Source: Fulvivirga ligni
GTDB taxonomy: Bacteria; Bacteroidota; Bacteroidia; Cytophagales; Cyclobacteriaceae
Direction of reading: 5' to 3'
Assembly: GCF_021389935.1 (NCBI RefSeq)
Contig: NZ_CP089979.1
Span: forward strand, 6,459,895 to 6,523,894
DNA length: 64,000 bases
Position numbers and translations under genes: made by a program. The stretch's first letter is position 1. Each line of letters opens with the position of its first letter. The notes beneath the pieces were generated by a model that saw only the letters and a program-made list of their open reading frames with translations, made no database searches and was not told where the DNA came from. Positions 59,535 to 64,000 of the stretch are shown one piece after another.

Positions 59535-59903
59535 AAGACAAATTTTATTTTTGGATTTGCAATGTAAAATACATTCTTAACTATTTTTCTTTAAACAGGT
59601 GATTAATATTACATCATTTTTTATATTACTTACATCTTTAATTATATAAAAAGATTAAATGAAGAGCAATTTGTTAACCCACAACATTTACTAATAGAAT
59701 CAAAATATTACATTTGTGAGTTCCAACAGCCAAACATTTAACTCTTGCATATTTGGACTGAATTAGCTTGACACTTCGCTAAATTACGCTGTTCTACCCT
59801 TAATTCATTGTGCAAACTAACTACTTTATTTTTACCAACCTTTATTCCGGTTTTAAGGAGCAAGTGGCGATTTATAGGGGCTGTTTAAAGGGTCATGAAT
59901 CAC
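59535..59903. other. AT-rich intergenic region
   Basis: This 370-bp gene-free stretch lies upstream of the RHS operon and probably holds its promoter. I saw no hairpin or repeat worth calling. Confidence 0.4.
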
Positions 59904-61144
59904 TTAAACATCACTAAAGTCTGCATCTCCAGCCATTTGCTCCACTTTGAATTTTCGACCAACCCCTACTAAAAGTGTCTGCTTCCAGCTTCTATCCGGT
60001 TGCTCTGGAGTGCCGGTGGTAGTCCGTATTCATTTCACCTTCAAGCTGTAAGAAGAAGTTTCTGAACACCATGTATTTCCCAAATAAGCTATAACCATAG
60101 GTTTCATCATCCTCCTGTCCTATTCCCGATTTACCGGCGCCAAATGTGGCTCTATAAGTACCTGTAACGCCTTATTTTTGATTGTTCATTGATCATATAC
60201 GGCCACCATAGGAGCCAGGTCCACCACTACAGGGTTGGTCTGGCGAATGTCTAAAGTTGCCTCCAGAAGATGCTCCCAGAAGATTCATCTTCCAAAGAAT
60301 TCCTCTTCTTGGTGGTGCCAAGATCATTACCATTGGGCACATAGCTGTAGTTCTGTTTTTTAGTGTATTCACTCTTCGATTGTGCCTGCAGAATTTCATT
60401 CTGAATGTTGGAAGTGATAAATTCTCTTGCTTTAGAAGCCATCTTTTGCTTAGCTCCTGCCGGGCTTCCATCTGTTGCAGTTTCTGCAAGTTTGCTCCCA
60501 TTCATCTTTATATTCCGTGAGATTCCCCAGCTTTGAGTCTTCCATGCCTCCCAACTCCTCAAACTCTTTTTCTGTTCTTGAGTTCATTTTCAGCTCTCTT
60601 TTCCAGCTCCTTTTGTGCGCTTTCCATGGTCAATGAATCCATTGGCATATCAGAAATTTCCGTGCCAAGCTCTTCTTCAAGCCGTTTTTTCCCTTCTGCT
60701 TTTACAGTAGACTTAACTCTGGCAGAATCCAGACCATTTAAATTTACGCCCGCTTCCTCCTGCAGCTCATTGCGCCCCATTTCCTTAGCATGGTTCACGA
60801 TGGTAGAATCAGTAACCAAGGGTATATCTACATAATTACTGAGGGAAATCTTCAGCCGCACTTTTTACCTTATTTTCAGTCTGCTCTACCAGAGTGCTAC
60901 CCAACGGTGGCAAGCTGGTGCCTAAACTATCTTCAAGTGCTTGCTTAATCTCATTTTTTAGTTTGCGCTTATATTCTTTTTCCTTCTGCTTTACTTCTTT
61001 ACTAAAAAACTTTTTCTGTAGTTTGCTTCTCTTGGCCGGATCTTTAATCTGCTCCAACTGCTGCTTTTGAGCCTCCGTGACCTCCTGTGCAGAAACCACG
61101 GTACAGGTCAATACCATAAAAAGAAAAACAAGTAAATAGCGCAT
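59904..61144 (-). pseudogene. Outer-membrane beta-barrel-type protein, frameshifted
   Basis: The ~410-residue product starts with a signal peptide (MRYLLVFLFMVLTCTVVSAQ), then a Lys/Glu-rich helical domain (KQQLEQIKDPAKRSKLQKKF). After shifts near 60845, 60560 and 60250 it ends in beta-barrel strands (GYSLFGKYMVFRNFFLQLEG, WKQTLLVGVGRKFKVEQ). It is a Bacteroidetes outer-membrane protein of unknown role. Confidence 0.6.
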
Positions 61145-61256
61145 GAGTGGATATATGAATTATTTACAAATTAATAAAATAGAAGAGTAAAAATAATAAT
61201 CGACAGATAAATTGGGGTATTAAAGTACTTACTATATTCTAAACAATAACAAATTA

Positions 61257-62493
61257 CTATTCAAGTCTCTGCCTTAAGACGGCCATATCACGACTCACCT
61301 TCTGACGAATAACTTTAGCATAAATTTGAGTCGTGCTTAATTTCGTATGACCAAGCATTTCACTTACCGTTTCTATAGGTATGTCATTTGCCAAGGTTAC
61401 AGTGGTAGCAAATGTATGTCTTGCAGTATGAAATGTAAGTTTTCTTTTTGATACTGCATATTTCTCCTAACTCTTTTAGGTATTGATTCATTTTTTGATT
61501 TGAATAAACTGGAAAACATTTTCCACTGTTGCGAATAGAATGAGGAGAATGATTTTCATATTCGATTTAAGAAATCCTCATGGCTTTAGGCAGTAAGGGT
61601 ACTGCAAATAACTTATCAGATTTTTGCCTTCGTCCGGTTATCCATTTCTGGTCATCAACTCCCACTGTAATATTTTCTTCTGATAAATTATAGGTATCGA
61701 TATAGGACAATCCTGTATAACAAGCAAAAACAAAAACATCCCTCACTAACCTTAAACTTTCCAGGCTAAGATTTGCATTTTCAAGGGATAAAAGCTCAGG
61801 CATATTTAAATAACACCTTTCAGTATGTTTAAACTTTAATCGATACTTTATAAATGGATTTTTGGTTATCCATTTCTTCTCTTAAAGCCAAATTCATCAT
61901 TTTACATAACCTTTCCATATGCTTCATAGTGCCATTCTGATTACATGGAAAATTAGCCTGCAAAGGATTGTTTCTAATATATCTTTCAAATGATTTAATG
62001 AATCCATAATTCAAATCCTCAAGATAAATATCTTTAACTCTAAGCTTGGTTTTAAGGAATTGCCGGATATAACTTTCCGTACTCCGATAATTCTTCATAG
62101 TCCCTTCCTTAAGTTCGTAACCCATCCCCTTACTTATGATATTCAACGAGTTGAAGTAAAGTATTTGATTGGCTATCTTGTCCAGTATATCTGTCTTTAA
62201 TGGCATTCATCGTTACAAGCCTTCTTTCCCTTTCCAACTCCTCTTTACACTCGTATAATCGATTTTGAATAGTACCTAAATAGCTATTTAAGCTAATGCC
62301 ATCTACAGAAGAATGACGCACCTGGCATTTACGAGCATCCCAATCTTCTGCCCTTACCTTACGCTTAATAGACATATCAACATACTGCCCATTTTACAGT
62401 GATCCTCACATAGATAGGAACTAAGCCTTCCGCTGCCTTATATTTCTTGACATAAAAGGAGATTCCAAATGTTGCTTTATTTCTCATATTCAT
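61257..62493 (-). pseudogene. Tyrosine integrase of the island, frameshifted
   Basis: The ~410-residue product starts MNMRNKATFGISFYVKKYKA (Arm-binding domain), followed by a SAM-like core-binding domain (YELKEGTMKNYRSTESYIRQFL). The catalytic domain has FACYTGLSYIDTYNLS, FHTARHTFATTVTL and EMLGHTKLSTTQIYAKV (the H-x-x-R, H and Tyr residues). Shifts lie near 62395, 62150, 61815, 61565 and 61450. Apart from these it looks complete; it is the likely integrase of the 28.9-62.8 kb island. Confidence 0.85.
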
Positions 62494-62712
62494 TATATTT
62501 TAAAGTGTTTTGATACCATTTTATGCCCCTTTGCAAAAAGGGCATAAAAAACGAAATCAATTCGAAGCAAACCAATTCATTGTAAATGAATTAACAAATT
62601 GATATTCAAACATTTAACATCAAACATCTTAAAAATAACAATAAAAAAGGGACCATGAATAGGGCATATTTTTATTGATTTTCTTTGCTTTTAATTGGTG
62701 GGATAAAAAACA

Positions 62713-62747
62713 AAAACCCCTTAAAACATATGTTTTAAGGGGTTTTG
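62713..62747. terminator. Strong palindromic terminator
   Basis: AAAACCCCTTAAAACATATG then TTTTAAGGGGTTTT form a near-perfect 17-bp inverted repeat with A- and T-runs on either side, so it works in both directions. It lies beside the right attachment-like sequence. Confidence 0.85.
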
Positions 62748-62768
62748 CTCTTATTTGTTATAAAAAAA

Positions 62769-62793
62769 GTCGGGATGACTGTACTTGAACCCC
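62769..62793 (-). other. tRNA-3'-end-like remnant, possible right attachment site
   Basis: GTCGGGATGACTGTACTTGA reads on the minus strand like the degraded T-loop and acceptor end of a tRNA (GGTTCAAG..CATCCCGAC). The first 13 bases equal those at 28860. It lies 276 bp outside the integrase start, as expected of an attachment site. Confidence 0.45.
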
Positions 62794-62988
62794 ATTTCAC
62801 AATTATCTTATTATCAAATACTTACTAAATGTTTTAATATTCAGTTCACCGTATAGGTCTCATTTATCAATTTCTCTTTGACTTTGATTAATCAGTGATT
62901 TAATGTAGTAAAAGTTGACGTAAAAATCAATTCCATTTTTTCTTCGCTTAACAGAATTATGCGCTTTGGTTAAGTCTTGCTAATATTT

Positions 62989-64000
62989 TTACCTATTCAA
63001 ATCCGGGTAATCCATCATTCGTTTCATGGTATCAAAAAAGGCTTGGTAGAAAGAATCGTCTTTTGCATAGAGTTTATATAGAGTCTAACTCTTTTTTCTT
63101 TGCTGGCTCATTACATCATCAAGTATCTTCTTAAAGGCTAAATCTCTGTTTTGAACATCAGTATTATCAGCTACTTTTCGATTGATAGTCCGGGTGTGCC
63201 TGAATATACTTACTTAGTAGCTAGTAAATTTAACCCGCTGATCCTCTGGTGTTGCATCCCAGCCACTTAAACCATCTTTCATTAAATGTCCTGATTATTT
63301 CATCCAGCATGTCCTTTTCCTCATCACCTCCATGAGCTCCTCTTGGATTAGGGTTTTGCGGATCTAGTTCCGTGGATGAATCATCTAACTCAATAGCATG
63401 GTTCAGATTAGTCTGCTTCAATCCATAGGTAGATAAATCAACGGATTCTAAGAGTTTCATCAATTAATTCATCTTCTTCGGTTTTAACAATTAGTTTGGG
63501 AATTAGAAATTTCAAAAACCAGAAAAGCTTTTCCCAATGGAAAAAACCTCATAAGGCATGATAGAAGCCATTTGACCATATATTTTTACGAATTGCTTGG
63601 ATTTGATTTTAAAATCAGCTTTTTCATCATCTTCTAAACCCAAGTCTTGATTTGAACGATCTGCTGAAGTGTCTATAGTAGGACTCAGCTGCTGGGCATC
63701 TACACCTTCAAAATACTTCTCTACAAAAGACTCTACTTCGTACCATTCGTAAACGCCTGTATCATCCAGAGTACCTTTCAATTAGTGTAATACATTAATG
63801 TCTGTGGCTCCACTAGTGAAGTAGAGGTATAAAAAGGATCGAAAGAAGATTTAATTTCGTCTACCTGATTAAAGAAGTCTAATATGAACAAGTCCTCTGT
63901 TTTCTTACCTAGCTTATCCGCAGCACGATTTAATCTACTTAGGGCCTGAACGGCTAAAACACCTTGCAGCTTCTTATCTACATACATAGTACATAGCTTA
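62989..64000 (-). pseudogene. hsdR: Type I restriction R subunit, C-terminal part, frameshifted and cut by edge
   Basis: The minus strand enters from the right edge with GVLAVQALSRLNRAADKLGKK (helicase motif VI region), then DLFILDFFNQVDEI, ESFVEKYFEG, LLESVDLSTYGLKQ and ELDPQNPNPRGAHGGDEE, all typical of HsdR C-termini. Shifts near 63780, 63510 and 63230 break it; the true end is near DYPDLNR at 62989. No HsdM or HsdS is in view. It is a decayed or poorly sequenced EcoR124-type subunit. Confidence 0.85.

Overview
The window looks like a chromosome segment of a low-GC Bacteroidetes (Cytophagales-like) bacterium. Pointers are GG-type leader peptides of the Bacteroidetes kind, DUF6443/RHS proteins, an Arm-domain tyrosine integrase, small HTH proteins of Bacteroidetes mobile elements, and the lack of strong Shine-Dalgarno sequences. 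No rRNA gene, intact tRNA gene or CRISPR array was seen.

Left part (1-7.6 kb): ordinary accessory chromosome. It holds a secreted YwqK/MORN-type protein cut by the window edge, two Crp/Fnr regulators, an aldo/keto reductase, a VOC-fold lipoprotein, a TetX-like flavin monooxygenase, an AraC-type regulator, an SMI1/KNR4 protein and small hypotheticals.

7.6-14.0 kb: a compact leftward RiPP operon of the thiazole/oxazole-modified (TOMM, streptolysin-S-like) type. It encodes a 106-aa precursor with a Cys/Thr-rich tail, a leader-binding cyclodehydratase partner, a YcaO with the azoline-type proline-rich C-terminus, a SagB-type FMN dehydrogenase, an unrecognised 745-aa helical-repeat protein and a stand-alone C39-like cysteine protease. 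Four genes overlap or are tightly spaced.

14.4-21.5 kb: a PAS sensor lacking a kinase ATPase domain, two membrane proteins, a double universal stress protein, a voltage-gated-type K+ channel, an IS110-family element and two tandem copies of a structured ~285-bp repeat (a third copy is at 28.5 kb).

21.5-28.3 kb: a second peptide locus. A 53-aa precursor (23118-23279) has a GG/GA-type leader and six cysteines in the core (three YYC units and a CCC). It lies downstream of a C39-ABC exporter, an HlyD-like adaptor, a C39-like/VKOR fusion and a thioredoxin-fold protein. This suggests a peptide that is exported, trimmed and oxidatively folded by a dedicated disulfide module. A convergent gene pair (DUF6734-like putative glycosyltransferase plus an unknown protein) abuts it.

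28.9-62.8 kb: a probable integrated island. Both ends carry the 13-bp sequence GTCGGGATGACTG, which resembles a tRNA 3' end, next to a hairpin terminator; a tyrosine integrase lies just inside the right end. Contents include AbiEi/AbiEii-like genes, an MNT-HEPN-like protein, HigBA, a DprA-like/phosphoribosyltransferase pair, a DUF4209-like gene, a ~1500-aa STAND NTPase with a PD-(D/E)xK nuclease-like N-terminus (Avs-like), a serine recombinase and an RHS polymorphic-toxin locus.

From about 38 kb to the right edge most long genes are broken by single-base frameshifts while the encoded motifs stay intact. Either the assembly is poorly polished there or many genes have decayed recently. Genes in 1-38 kb are almost all intact. 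A degraded HsdR gene runs off the right edge.
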